Below are positions 1 to 9,224 of a stretch of DNA of 64,000 bases, piece after piece. Origin of the DNA: an uncultured Eubacteriales bacterium (GTDB lineage Bacteria > Bacillota > Clostridia > Oscillospirales > CAG-272); NCBI GenBank assembly GCA_905201895.1, contig CAJKPX010000005.1, positions 1-64,000 on the forward strand, read 5' to 3'. The position numbers and the translations under genes are program-made. The notes under the pieces are model-generated. The model searched no databases. It was not told the DNA's origin and saw only the letters and a program-made list of their open reading frames with translations. Position 1 is the first letter of the stretch. Each line of letters begins with the position of its first letter.

Positions 1-1614
1 CGCGAGCAGCTCGGCGGTGTCGAGCTCGGTGGGGAGGGGGAAGGTTCCCTCGGTGCGGTCGGTGTATTCGCGGAAGGCGAGGAGGTAGGCGGGCTTGCCG
101 TTGAGCGAAAGGTAGAAGCCCGTGTGTCCAACGCCGCTCGGGCGTTCCCCGATGGGGCAGACGTCTGCACGGGAGAGCGATGCTCTGTGCTCCTTCCAGA
201 CCGCAAGCAGGGGCGCAAGCTCTGCGCGCCGCGCCTCGCCAAGGAATTGCACCTCCATCCAGAAAAGTGGATTGGAGAGCATCACGCCCGCGAACAGATA
301 GTCCATGTCATAATATTTCGGAACGAGCGGATCGCCCTCGGGGTAGCACTCAGGATAAAGATCGGGGTTGATGAGCTCGAATTGGAAACGGCTCGAGGGG
401 AGATAACGGCAAACGTCCCACAGGTTCTTGAGCGGCATGTAGGGGTAGGCGGTTGCGTACTTCGCGTAGCGGTTCTCCACGAAGATCGTGCCGTATTCTC
501 TGGAGCAGAGGTAGTTCAGGCGCTCGTAGCGGGTCACGTCCATCTGAACAGATACGTCGTCCCCAAGATCATAGATCGAGGCGAGGAGCTCCTGCATGCG
601 CTCCACGTGTGCCTTGTCGGATGCCTGATACATATCGAGCTTGAAAAATCTGGCACCGTAGTTCTGATATGCGTGGCGAAGCACCGCCTTGTCGCGCTCG
701 AGCTTGGCGAAGCATCCGTGGCTTGATGGTGCAAACCACATGCCGATCTGCATGCCGTGCTGCGCGGCTCTCTCGGCAAGCGGCATGATGCCGTTGGGAA
801 AGCGCTCGGTGTTCAGCTCCCAAAAGCGTTCGTCGAAGATGCGGTTTCCGCGCTCATCTCGCTGACATTTGTAGAGCGTGTTTCCCGCCTGCCAGCCGTC
901 GTCGATCTGCACGATGTCAAGCCCAAGCGCTGCGGCTGCGTCGATTTCCTTTTCGATAAACGCCTCGCAAACGCGCGTGGCGCCGTGGCAGTCGCCCCAG
1001 GTGTTCGACATGGTAACGAGCAGAGGGCAGGCGTTGGCATGTCGGAAATAGTCGCGGCAGAGCGCCTCGGCATCTCCGCGCCGACATTCGCCGAGCACAA
1101 CGGGATAGCCGCCGTTTTCAATGCTCACCGAAAAAACATCCTGCGGAGTTTTCCGTTTCAGGTTGATCTCTCCAACGGTGTGGTCGGGTGTTTCCGAGAT
1201 GAGCAGATAGGAGCGATCGCAGAGCACGTTCTCGAAGATGAAAATTTCTCCGCGCATGGGCTTGTAGAGCCCTTTGAAGATCAGACCGTGCCGCACCTCC
1301 TCGGTGAGCGTGTCGCATTCATCGGTGAAGGCGTTGAGCCTGATCGCGCGCACCGACCAATGCTGACCGTCAAGCGTGAACAGATTTTTTTCGCTGTCAT
1401 CCATGATGCGGATGATCGACAGATCATCCCACGTCTGAAACGTCACGCTGCTCGCATCCTCTCTCACCGCCCGCACCTCGAAATAGGGGAGCGAGCGGCT
1501 CTTGGGGGGCACTCTCGCCCCCTCTGCCGAGGTAAAGCCGCCGAAGGTGTGGGTGATGTGACCGTTGTCAAGCGTGAGACGGTTGTCCTTGATGATATAT
1601 TCGCAGTTGATCAT
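1..1614 (-). CDS. GH36 alpha-galactosidase (partial, 3' end outside window)
   Basis: This reading frame starts with ATG at 1614 behind an AAGGAG-type site and stays open to base 1, so 538 codons are visible and the stop lies outside the window. It would hydrolyse terminal alpha-galactosides by a retaining mechanism. Seen directly: an N-terminal beta-sandwich-like part, then a TIM barrel with QIDDGWQ near residue 235 and FFKLD near residue 325, where the Asp matches the GH36 (melibiase) nucleophile. No signal peptide is seen, so a cytoplasmic enzyme acting on imported oligosaccharides is inferred. It is the third gene of a leftward operon, 19 bases downstream of the propeller gene. Confidence 0.88.
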   Translation of the reverse strand, partial: MINCEYIIKDNRLTLDNGHITHTFGGFTSAEGARVPPKSRSLPYFEVRAVREDASSVTFQTWDDLSIIRIMDDSEKNLFTLDGQHWSVRAIRLNAFTDECDTLTEEVRHGLIFKGLYKPMRGEIFIFENVLCDRSYLLISETPDHTVGEINLKRKTPQDVFSVSIENGGYPVVLGECRRGDAEALCRDYFRHANACPLLVTMSNTWGDCHGATRVCEAFIEKEIDAAAALGLDIVQIDDGWQAGNTLYKCQRDERGNRIFDERFWELNTERFPNGIMPLAERAAQHGMQIGMWFAPSSHGCFAKLERDKAVLRHAYQNYGARFFKLDMYQASDKAHVERMQELLASIYDLGDDVSVQMDVTRYERLNYLCSREYGTIFVENRYAKYATAYPYMPLKNLWDVCRYLPSSRFQFELINPDLYPECYPEGDPLVPKYYDMDYLFAGVMLSNPLFWMEVQFLGEARRAELAPLLAVWKEHRASLSRADVCPIGERPSGVGHTGFYLSLNGKPAYLLAFREYTDRTEGTFPLPTELDTAELLA

Positions 1615-1633
1615 GTCAGGCTCCTTTCTTTGA

Positions 1634-3085
1634 TCAGGAAAGTGCAAAGGAATAGAAATCGCAATCGCGCATGACGATTTTCATGCGTAGTGTTTTGCCG
1701 CGCAGATCGGAAAGCTGCTTTTCAAAATCGCAGGGGCGTGAGATGCTGTTGCCGAACAGCCTGCCCGAGCAATAGCCCTCAAGATCATTCCCATTCTCGT
1801 CCTGCAGAGCGATTTGCAGATATCCGAGCGCCGAGGTTGCAAAATTGAGCGTGAGCGAGTCGCCCTCGAGTGTGAAGGGCTTTGAGATCACCTCGCCCTC
1901 CTCGAAGTCAGCTCTCCAGGAGTAAAAGCCGTCCATGCGAATGGTGTAGCGCTCAAAGGAGACGGGGCGCGCGCGGTATCCGGTTGCCGCATAGAGTGAG
2001 AGCTCGTTTGGCTCCCCGCGAAAATCCGATGCGGTTTCGATCATGCCATAGGAGAAATATCCGTCACCGTAGACCCAATTTTCACCGTTTTCGGGTCCGG
2101 GAGTAAAAAACGCTTCACGGGAGCGGTTGAAACGGAAGCCGTCGCGTGAGGTCATGAGCATCGTTTCGGTGATCGCGGTGCCGGCTCGACCGCCGTATTT
2201 CTGCATGAGCAGGGGACGGAAGCCACCAACGTCGGGGAGATATTTGTAGTTCACCGAGTCGGGCGCGCGGTCGATATAGCGCGTTGGAAGGGCGAAAAAC
2301 ATATCGGTGTCACGGTATTTCATGACGTTGTTGGTGTAGTATTGAATTTCCAATGGATCGTTGTAAATCAGCAGCTCGGGATCGGTCCAATGGATGAAAT
2401 CGGGGGAGAAGGAGAGACGGACGTCGCGCACGTGCGTCTCTTTTTCATATTCGATCCTATGGGCGTCATCAAGCGTATGATAGTCGCGCAGATAGAGGCG
2501 ATACTGTCCGATGGTGGGATCAAAAAAAGCAATGTTCATCGAGTCAAAACGCCCCGGCACGTCCAGGATATGCTCCTTTTCAAAATGCAGTCCGTCCGCG
2601 CTTTTGAAATAGATCAGACGCTTGACGTTGTCGATCCGATAGCCCATGATTGCCTTGTATTTCTCATCGGCAGGGCAGTGCGGATTTTCGTCAAGCATGA
2701 TTGAAAAATTATCAATGTATTTCTCATCGTTCATCATCACGATGTTGTTGTCAAATGAGCCGTTGTATTCAAAAATGCCGAGGCGCGGCTTTTCAAAGGT
2801 CTTGCCGTCGGTGCTGTATGCCACGCACCAAACGCCGTGGTCACCCGTTTCGTTTTTCCAAACGCCCTCGTTTCCGCCGCAGCCGCGATAGTAGAGGCGG
2901 TATTTTTCACCGTCATAAATGATCTTGCCGTAGCTGCTGTGCTCGCCCTCCCAGGGGGCATCGCACTCCAAAATGGACCCTTTTCGCGTGAGTGAGTGCA
3001 TTTTGAGTTGCACGTTGTGCATGTGTTGAGCAAACTCGGTGTCCCATAAAACATGGGTTTTGCAGCCGATTTTCCAGGGTGTCAT
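1634..3085 (-). CDS. Five-bladed beta-propeller protein, glycosidase-like, function unknown
   Basis: This 483-residue protein has repeated blade-like motifs such as YDGEKYRLYYRG, VAYSTDGKTFEKP, FKSADGLHFE and LSFSPDFIHWTDP. These are typical of the GH32/GH43/GH130-type propeller superfamily, and a C-terminal beta-sandwich follows from about residue 380. I cannot identify the usual catalytic acid set with confidence, so no GH family is assigned. There is no signal peptide. The start at 3085 has AAGGAGAATAGGAAT just upstream. It sits between a histidine phosphatase and a GH36 alpha-galactosidase in one operon, which makes a role in sugar cleavage or binding likely. A non-catalytic carbohydrate-binding protein is the alternative. 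Confidence 0.7.
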   Translation of the reverse strand: MTPWKIGCKTHVLWDTEFAQHMHNVQLKMHSLTRKGSILECDAPWEGEHSSYGKIIYDGEKYRLYYRGCGGNEGVWKNETGDHGVWCVAYSTDGKTFEKPRLGIFEYNGSFDNNIVMMNDEKYIDNFSIMLDENPHCPADEKYKAIMGYRIDNVKRLIYFKSADGLHFEKEHILDVPGRFDSMNIAFFDPTIGQYRLYLRDYHTLDDAHRIEYEKETHVRDVRLSFSPDFIHWTDPELLIYNDPLEIQYYTNNVMKYRDTDMFFALPTRYIDRAPDSVNYKYLPDVGGFRPLLMQKYGGRAGTAITETMLMTSRDGFRFNRSREAFFTPGPENGENWVYGDGYFSYGMIETASDFRGEPNELSLYAATGYRARPVSFERYTIRMDGFYSWRADFEEGEVISKPFTLEGDSLTLNFATSALGYLQIALQDENGNDLEGYCSGRLFGNSISRPCDFEKQLSDLRGKTLRMKIVMRDCDFYSFALS

Positions 3086-3111
3086 ATTCCTATTCTCCTT
3101 GCAGTCTGTTT

Positions 3112-3861
3112 TTAGTATTTTTCGCGCAGACCCGTGCTGTTGTGGTTTGTGGGAAGTCCCTCGCGGTAGAGGTGAGAGTCGTTTGAGAGCGTGAGAACGC
3201 GGGCGCGTGCGTAGCCGTCGAAGGAATATTGCTCCCGTCCGCCGTCAAAGTGGATCACGGTCATGCCCGTGTGCTTCATTTCAAAATGCTCCACATAGTA
3301 GGGATAGGGGATATCCAAGAGCTCGCTCATAAAGAGCTTACCCATCCCTTCGTGCGCAAAGAGTGCCACGCGACGGTCGGTTTGTTCGGTTGCAATGCGA
3401 TACATTCCTCGCTCGCGATCGTGTTCGTAACCGAGCGAAGCGATCCACGTGTCGAATTTTTGCTTGAAGTCCCGATAGTAATCGTGAAAGCCGCAATCGC
3501 GGAAGGCTGGGTGCTCGTGCCAACGATCGCCCATCTCGCGCACCTCGCGGGAGCAGAGCAGCCGTGAGAAGTCCGATTGCGACCAAAGCCAAGTGAGTCT
3601 GCCACCCGGCACGATCGGGACTGAAAATGCGTCGTGACAGTAGCGCTCGTGCATCCAATCCACGGTTTGAAGCGTTTTGCCCGTGAGCTCGCAGGTGGGC
3701 TGTGCGGTTTCCATGGCACGGATCGACGAGGAGGAATAGACCTCGTCCACTCCATAAAGCGCCAAACGCTTGGCAACTGCATCGGCTTGACGGTGCCCGT
3801 GCGGGGTGAGCTGATCGGGGGAATAGATGGGGTCGCCGTGTCGGACGTAAAACAGAATCAT
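3112..3861 (-). CDS. Histidine phosphatase family protein
   Basis: This is a 249-residue member of the phosphoglycerate-mutase/histidine-phosphatase superfamily. The phospho-accepting RHG motif is at the N-terminus (LFYVRHGDP), an SSSIRAMETA segment follows near residue 50, and a second catalytic His lies in FAHEG near residue 190. The start was placed at 3861 because AAAAGGAGCCCCGAC precedes that ATG. A longer in-frame extension would run through the -10 region of the promoter at 3902-3930. It is first in the leftward operon with the propeller and GH36 genes. Its substrate may be a sugar phosphate, which is inference only. Confidence 0.82.
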   Translation of the reverse strand: MILFYVRHGDPIYSPDQLTPHGHRQADAVAKRLALYGVDEVYSSSSIRAMETAQPTCELTGKTLQTVDWMHERYCHDAFSVPIVPGGRLTWLWSQSDFSRLLCSREVREMGDRWHEHPAFRDCGFHDYYRDFKQKFDTWIASLGYEHDRERGMYRIATEQTDRRVALFAHEGMGKLFMSELLDIPYPYYVEHFEMKHTGMTVIHFDGGREQYSFDGYARARVLTLSNDSHLYREGLPTNHNSTGLREKY

Positions 3862-3901
3862 GTCGGGGCTCCTTTTCATTTGCTGTGTGATTACAAGGTT
3901 C

Positions 3902-3930
3902 ATTATAGCACATTGACATGGAAAATTCAA
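3902..3930 (-). promoter_or_regulatory. SigA-type promoter of the histidine phosphatase-propeller-GH36 operon
   Basis: Reading leftward there is TTGAAT, a 17-base spacer and TATAAT, about 40 bases before the ATG at 3861. It lies back to back with the GH116 promoter, so the interval 3862-4213 is a divergent control region. Confidence 0.8.
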
Positions 3931-4006
3931 TCCCTTTGTTGTGATATTTTTTGGGCAAGAGCATGAAAAAGAGCGTTAGAGCCTTCAAAAAAAGACAGCG
4001 TGTATC

Positions 4007-4035
4007 TTGACACTGCACGACTTATTTGCTATAAT
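4007..4035 (+). promoter_or_regulatory. Consensus SigA promoter of the GH116 gene
   Basis: TTGACA (4007-4012), 17 bases, TATAAT (4030-4035) is a perfect consensus match. Transcription would start near 4042, leaving an untranslated leader of about 170 bases before the ATG at 4214. I see no riboswitch I can name in that leader. Confidence 0.88.
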
Positions 4036-4213
4036 AGGACCAAGCTGCGAGAGGGACGGACGGTTACAACGGAGGCTCTCTTGCGGTGTACGTCGGTGTG
4101 TCGATGATAAGCTTTTGGGGGCGGGTGTTTGCGCTCTCTCCGTGCGGGCGGTCCTTCCGGGGGGCTCCCATTGAGTTGTTTTGAAATGCGACTTTTGAAA
4201 AGGAGAACATATC

Positions 4214-6751
4214 ATGATTTATGAGAAAAATCGGCTTCGCAAAATTTCCTTTCCCCTCGGCGGGATCGGAACGGGAAGCGTTGGACTTGCAGGCAACGGC
4301 TCGCTCCTGGATTGGGAGATCTTCAATCATCCGAATAAGCAATCACGCAACGGTTATTCGCATTTTGCACTGCGTGTGCGACAGAACGGACGCACGCTGT
4401 CTAAGGTCCTGCAGGGCGACTGCACCGACGAATACGGTGGCACCCTTCGCTTTGGCGAGGGTGTGGACGGAGAAACGCTGGCAGGCTTTCCGCATTTTCG
4501 CAGCACGTGCTTCGACGGTCGGTTTCCTCTTGCCGCGCTCACGCTCTCCGAGGAGGGCTTTCCGATCGTTGCCCGACTGACCGCCTTCAATCCGCTGATC
4601 CCGCACGATGAATATAATTCCAGCCTTCCTGCGGCGTTTTTCGAGTGGGAGCTTGAGAACGTGAGTGCATCCGACGCCGAGTGTGCGCTTGGCTTCAGCC
4701 TGTGCAATCCTGCAATGGTGGGAAAAAACGAGGCGTTCCTTGCAAATGGTATGCACGGCGTGCTTCTGCAAAATGTTGAGGTGGACAGAGAAAATAAGGA
4801 GTATTTCGACCTTTGCATGCTCTCCGACGGCGAGGACACGGTTGCAGAGGAATGCTGGTTCCGCGGCAGGTGGAAGGATAGCCAGAGCGTGTATTGGCGC
4901 AATTTCACCGAGACGGATCGCATGCCCGAGCGCAGCTATCCCGATGCAGGCAAGCGCGACACCGCAACGCTGGTTTCCTATTTGCATGTTCCTGCGGGAG
5001 AGAGTAGACGCGTGCGCTTCCTCATGGCGTGGAATATGCCCAATATGTATAACGATTGGTCCAAAAATCTCAACGATGAGGAACGCGGTCCCTGGAAGCA
5101 TTACTATGCCACGCAGTTTGCCAACTCGCGCGCAACAGCGGAATACGCAATGGCACGCTTTGGGGGCTTGCTTGAAAAAACCAAGACGTTTGCCGATGCG
5201 ATACAGCAGAGTAGTCTGCCCACATGCATGATCGACGCAATCTCAGCGAACCTGTCGGTGCTCAAGAGCCCGACCGTGATGCGCCTGACCGACGGCTCGC
5301 TTTGGGGCTGGGAGGGCGTTCACAAGAGTGTTGGCTCTTGCGAGGGCAGTTGTCAGCACGTGTGGAACTACGCCTATGCGTTGCCATTTTTGTTCCCGCG
5401 CCTGGAGCGCTCTCTGCGTGACGTTACGATCAAATATGCGCTTGCCGAGAACGGCAAAACCGCCTTCCGCGTGGTGCTTCCCATTGGGCGCGGTCCTCGG
5501 AGCTTCCGTGCCTGCGTGGACGGACAGATGGGCGAGGTACTCAAATGCTACCGCGAGTGGAAAATTTCGGGTGACACCGATTGGCTGCGCGCGAATGCCT
5601 CGGCGATCTTCTCGATGCTGGAATACGCTTGGTCGGAGAACAACCCCGACCGTTGGGATGCCGATATGGACGGCGTGATGGAGGGCAGACAGCACCATAC
5701 GCTTGATATGGAGTTGTTTGGTCCGAATGCATGGTTACAGGGCTTCTATCTCCTGGCACTCGATTGCGGCGCGAAAATAGCAGATGCGATCGGTGACACG
5801 GCGCGTGCCGTGCAATACCGCACCCTTTACAAAAAGGGGAGGGCATGGACCAACGAGCATTTGTTCAACGGCAAATATTTTGCACAAAAGATTGATCTTA
5901 CCGATCGCTCGATTCTTGACCGCTTTGATGATGGCGCAGAGGAGAGCGTGCTCTCCAGCAGCAATTTGAGCAATTATTGGAATGACGAGGCAAAGCGGAT
6001 CAAATATCAGATCGCCGACGGCTGCATCATCGACCAAATGCTTGCCGATTGGCACGCGGCGCTGATCGGTGCCGATTCCGTGTTCGATCCTGAAAAGAAA
6101 CGGATCGCGCTTGAGAGCCTCTACCGTTACAATTTCAAGTCCTCCATGCGCGACGTTGCAAACATGTGGCGCAATTTTGCGGTGGATGACGAGGGCGGAA
6201 CGATCATCTGCTCCTATCCCGAGGGCGTGGAAAAGCCGATCATTCCGATCCCTTATTGCGAGGAGACCATGACGGGCTTTGAATACGCACTTGCGGGCTT
6301 GATGGCGGCAAACGGCTACACGTCCGAGTGTGAGACAATGGTTGACGCAATCCGCAATCGCTACGACGGTGAAAAACGCAACCCCTGGAACGAGATCGAA
6401 TGCGGGAGCAACTATGCACGCAGCATGGCGTCCTATGCGCTCATGCCGATCATGAGCGGCTTTTCCTTTGACATGACGCGCGGATACATCGGCTTTGATC
6501 CTGCTCTCAAGGGTGACGGACAATTCGTTTGGAGCGTTGGAAACACGTGGGGAACGGCGCGCTTTCACGGCAGGCGTTGCACGCTGACCGTGCTGGGCGA
6601 GCCGCTGACGCTCTCCTCGTTCGGACTCCGCAGAGGGGAGATGGCGGTGTCGGTGACGGCTGACAGAGAACCAATCACCTTTTCGGCTTGCAACGGCGGC
6701 ATTTCCTTTGCCGAACGCGGGATTCGCTCCGAGCTGATCGTTGAGACGTAA
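4214..6751 (+). CDS. GH116 beta-glucosidase / glucosylceramidase-like
   Basis: This 845-residue protein matches the GH116 family (GBA2-like, former DUF608) along its length. The N-terminal FPLGGIGTGSVGL signature begins the beta-sandwich domain. An (alpha/alpha)6 domain carries GSCEGSCQHVWNYA near residue 375 and DMELFGPNAW near residue 500. These surround the nucleophile and acid/base region of the family. GH116 enzymes release glucose, or xylose in some cases, from beta-linked glycosides. No signal peptide is present, so it probably acts inside the cell on imported disaccharides or glycosides. The ATG follows AAAAGGAGAACATATC. It is a single-gene unit with its own promoter and a terminator at 6761-6804. 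Confidence 0.9.
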   Translation: MIYEKNRLRKISFPLGGIGTGSVGLAGNGSLLDWEIFNHPNKQSRNGYSHFALRVRQNGRTLSKVLQGDCTDEYGGTLRFGEGVDGETLAGFPHFRSTCFDGRFPLAALTLSEEGFPIVARLTAFNPLIPHDEYNSSLPAAFFEWELENVSASDAECALGFSLCNPAMVGKNEAFLANGMHGVLLQNVEVDRENKEYFDLCMLSDGEDTVAEECWFRGRWKDSQSVYWRNFTETDRMPERSYPDAGKRDTATLVSYLHVPAGESRRVRFLMAWNMPNMYNDWSKNLNDEERGPWKHYYATQFANSRATAEYAMARFGGLLEKTKTFADAIQQSSLPTCMIDAISANLSVLKSPTVMRLTDGSLWGWEGVHKSVGSCEGSCQHVWNYAYALPFLFPRLERSLRDVTIKYALAENGKTAFRVVLPIGRGPRSFRACVDGQMGEVLKCYREWKISGDTDWLRANASAIFSMLEYAWSENNPDRWDADMDGVMEGRQHHTLDMELFGPNAWLQGFYLLALDCGAKIADAIGDTARAVQYRTLYKKGRAWTNEHLFNGKYFAQKIDLTDRSILDRFDDGAEESVLSSSNLSNYWNDEAKRIKYQIADGCIIDQMLADWHAALIGADSVFDPEKKRIALESLYRYNFKSSMRDVANMWRNFAVDDEGGTIICSYPEGVEKPIIPIPYCEETMTGFEYALAGLMAANGYTSECETMVDAIRNRYDGEKRNPWNEIECGSNYARSMASYALMPIMSGFSFDMTRGYIGFDPALKGDGQFVWSVGNTWGTARFHGRRCTLTVLGEPLTLSSFGLRRGEMAVSVTADREPITFSACNGGISFAERGIRSELIVET

Positions 6752-6760
6752 CGTATCATA

Positions 6761-6804
6761 AAAATAGCCACGCATTGCGAAATTTCACAATGCGTGGCTA
6801 TTTT
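6761..6804. terminator. Bidirectional rho-independent terminator
   Basis: Two perfectly complementary 17-base arms (6761-6777 and 6788-6804) with a 10-base loop are flanked by A-tracts and T-tracts. It serves the convergent GH116 and GH39 genes. Confidence 0.92.
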
Positions 6805-6836
6805 ATATGTTGACAGGCTCAATCAAAACCTCTGCC

Positions 6837-8210
6837 TCAAAGCGCCTTGAGCTTGATGAGATAGCAGGTGAAGTTGGGCACGCTCGGCTCCCAAGCGAAG
6901 CGGTCTCCAAAAACGGTTGCCCTTTGCACAAGGGTCAGATCGTGGTTGGCGTCAAGCAGATAGATTTCCGCCTCCACGCCGTTGTCGGAGGAGAGCCCCG
7001 AGAGGTCGAGCTGAATGAATTTGGGCTCGGCGCTGTCATCATCGTTGTAGTGTGTCATCACCACCGCCGCCTCGTTGCCGTTCTTTGCGGCACAAACGTG
7101 TGCGTCTGGATCGTCGGAGGCGCATTCTACATAGGTGCCAAGTTTATAGAGCTCGTTGAACATGGGGAAGGCGAAATACGCCGGTGTAGTCACCGTGCCA
7201 ACCTGCAAAAAGTCGAACAGACCGTTCCAGGCGGTGGGGCGTGCATCGTAGTACATCAGCATGTCAACGGGGATTGCCTGACAGTCGCACATGGTTGCCA
7301 GCGTAAAGGAGGCACCCTTGATCTCCTTTTTAGCAATGTGGCTGTACGTGATCTCCTCGCCGTGCCAGCCGAGCACGTAGTTCCATTCGTTGAGGATGCT
7401 CTCGGCTTCGGGATAGCCGTATTTGTCGAGCAGGGCACGCACCTTTTGCGCTTTTGCCGTCACCTTTTCAACCGTGTGTGCGTAAATATGCCAGGAGAAA
7501 AAGTCGAGCGGTGCTTTGAGTTGTGCAAGAAAATCCTCTGCCCAATCGAGCTTGCCCGCAATTGCGGGACCGCCGATCTTCAGGTGTGGGAAGCATGCCT
7601 TGAGATGGGTTGCAACGATGTGATAGAATTCAAAGAACTGTGCCTTTGTGCCGCCCCAGGTGCGCTTGTTGGTTGCATCGTCGGGGTCGAGGTCGGGCTC
7701 GTTCCAGATCTCCCAATATTGCATGTCGCGGTGGCTGCCGTCAGCCCAGCCCTCGGTATAGTGGCGGATGATGTGCTCGCAGATCACCGCCCATTTGTGA
7801 AAGTCCTTGGGAGGCAGCGTGCCATATTTTTTGATCTCATGCTCGATGCGGTGACCGAGACGGTAAAACACCTTCGTTCCCGCCGCCTCGATCATGTCCA
7901 TATAGTGATCGGTGCAAACGAAATCGTAGGAGTTGGGATCCTCGGGATCGGCATCAAAATTCGGGAAGATGAACGCCACGTCAACCGTGTGCTCCAAGCC
8001 GTATTTGGGATAAAAGGAGGAGTCGTGTGTGCGCGCGTAGGGAATTCCCGCGGCACGGAACTCCTCAAGATTGCCGTTTCTCACACCTGCAGGCGGATCG
8101 CTCCAACCGAGGTGTTTGTTGCCAACCTCACAGCTCGGCCCGTTGTTGGTTGCGTGCATGGGCTTGATCTTGCCCTTGATCTCATTAAAATTTACACTCA
8201 GACGTGACAT
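6837..8210 (-). CDS. GH39 family glycoside hydrolase (beta-xylosidase-like)
   Basis: This 457-residue clan-A enzyme has WEIWNEPD near residue 168, holding the acid/base Glu, and LNEWNYV near residue 274, holding the nucleophile Glu. Both are at the spacing expected for GH39. GH39 members include beta-xylosidases, alpha-L-iduronidases and enzymes acting on beta-linked galactose or glucose, and the sequence does not decide between them. The start was moved inward to 8210 because TTGGAGGAAATC lies directly before that ATG; an alternative ATG 12 bases upstream lacks such a site. No signal peptide is seen. It has its own promoter and lies downstream of an AraC regulator pointing the same way. Confidence 0.87.
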   Translation of the reverse strand: MSRLSVNFNEIKGKIKPMHATNNGPSCEVGNKHLGWSDPPAGVRNGNLEEFRAAGIPYARTHDSSFYPKYGLEHTVDVAFIFPNFDADPEDPNSYDFVCTDHYMDMIEAAGTKVFYRLGHRIEHEIKKYGTLPPKDFHKWAVICEHIIRHYTEGWADGSHRDMQYWEIWNEPDLDPDDATNKRTWGGTKAQFFEFYHIVATHLKACFPHLKIGGPAIAGKLDWAEDFLAQLKAPLDFFSWHIYAHTVEKVTAKAQKVRALLDKYGYPEAESILNEWNYVLGWHGEEITYSHIAKKEIKGASFTLATMCDCQAIPVDMLMYYDARPTAWNGLFDFLQVGTVTTPAYFAFPMFNELYKLGTYVECASDDPDAHVCAAKNGNEAAVVMTHYNDDDSAEPKFIQLDLSGLSSDNGVEAEIYLLDANHDLTLVQRATVFGDRFAWEPSVPNFTCYLIKLKAL

Positions 8211-8251
8211 GATTTCCTCCAATAGAAAGATATAACTACATCATTACAAGT

Positions 8252-8280
8252 ATTATAATTTTTTTGGTGGGCTTTGTCAA
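8252..8280 (-). promoter_or_regulatory. Consensus SigA promoter of the GH39 gene
   Basis: Leftward TTGACA (complement of 8275-8280), 17 bases, TATAAT (complement of 8252-8257). It lies in the 118-base gap between the AraC gene and the GH39 gene, so the GH39 gene can be transcribed independently. Confidence 0.87.
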
Positions 8281-8328
8281 TAGAAATCCGAAAAGAGAAA
8301 AATTTTCTGCTTGATCGGACTGCTCCGA

Positions 8329-9135
8329 CTATTCGAAAAGAGAATCGAAATACGCGCTTTGGTGTTGGCTGCGAAACCGCGTGGGCGTGCATCCCACCTT
8401 TGCTTTGAATACCACGGTGAGATATTGTTGTGTATGAAAGCCGCACTGCTCGCTGACGGTATCGAGCGGCAGCTGCGTGGTGAGCAAAAGTCTTTTTGCG
8501 GTGTTGATGCGGTATTCCTCCAAATACTCGCGCGGAGTGAGACCGCAGACCTCGGAAAAGAGCGTGTGAAAATAATTGGGACTCAGATTCACCGCTTGCG
8601 CAACGTCGCCAAGTCGGATGGGATCGGCACAGTGCGCCCTGAGATATTCCTTTGCGCGCTTCGCGATCGCGTGCTTGTAGGAATCCGTTCGCTCCGCATG
8701 ATTGGCATTTTTGAGCAATAGAGAGAGAAAGCAGAGCAGCTTTCCCTGCAGCAAGATCTCGTCCCACCTCTGTGTGGTGTGGAGCGTAATAATTTCGTCG
8801 AGCAGGGCGGTTGCCTCATGATCCTGCGCAACGAAAAAATATTTTGGAGCATTGCGCAAAATTTCGGCAAGCCGTCCTTCTGCCGTAAATTTGATGTATT
8901 TCGTTTTGAAGGGCAGCTCGCTGTAACGTTCCTCACCGGGGACACTGATCCACGCGTAGCCGCGCCGAATGGGATAGGCGATCCCGTCGGAAAAGGTGTT
9001 TTTGCCGTCCTCCAGAAAATATTCGATCTCAAAGACCGTGCAGATGCGCTTGGATGACACCTTGAGAAAGGCGAAGCTGCTGCAATCAAAGTATCCGCAC
9101 GTGATCTTGGTTGGCAGTAATAATTCGTTGTTCAT
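8329..9135 (-). CDS. AraC family transcriptional regulator
   Basis: This 268-residue protein has an N-terminal beta-rich, cupin-like sensing half (about residues 1-150). The C-terminal AraC DNA-binding half runs from about residue 165 to 260: KRAKEYLRAHCADPIRLGDVA begins the first helix-turn-helix and LDTVSEQCGFHTQQYLTVVFK the second, followed by the family's usual G-x-TP-x-x-FR ending. AraC proteins beside glycosidase genes usually activate them when a sugar binds the N-terminal half. It lies between two GH39-type genes, one divergent and one downstream, and both are likely targets. The ATG at 9135 follows GAGGATACGGGAA. Confidence 0.9.
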   Translation of the reverse strand: MNNELLLPTKITCGYFDCSSFAFLKVSSKRICTVFEIEYFLEDGKNTFSDGIAYPIRRGYAWISVPGEERYSELPFKTKYIKFTAEGRLAEILRNAPKYFFVAQDHEATALLDEIITLHTTQRWDEILLQGKLLCFLSLLLKNANHAERTDSYKHAIAKRAKEYLRAHCADPIRLGDVAQAVNLSPNYFHTLFSEVCGLTPREYLEEYRINTAKRLLLTTQLPLDTVSEQCGFHTQQYLTVVFKAKVGCTPTRFRSQHQSAYFDSLFE

Positions 9136-9190
9136 TTCCCGTATCCTCGGTTAAAATCGGAAGATTTTATAAAAAGACCGTACATTTCTG

Positions 9191-9210
9191 TCTTGCTTGA
9201 TTTCGCAAGA
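9191..9210. promoter_or_regulatory. Inverted repeat overlapping the -35 element, possible operator
   Basis: TCTTGC (9191-9196) and GCAAGA (9205-9210) form a perfect inverted repeat with an 8-base centre. It covers the -35 of the rightward promoter at 9193-9221 and lies in the start region of the leftward one. It is a candidate binding site for the adjacent regulator; protein binding is inferred. Confidence 0.45.
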
Positions 9211-9221
9211 CGTTGTATAAT
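9193..9221 (+). promoter_or_regulatory. SigA-type promoter for the rightward GH39-like/GH110 operon
   Basis: TTGCTT (9193-9198), 17 bases, TATAAT (9216-9221). The predicted start near 9228 gives a short leader to the ATG at 9271. Confidence 0.8.
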
Positions 9222-9224
9222 CAT

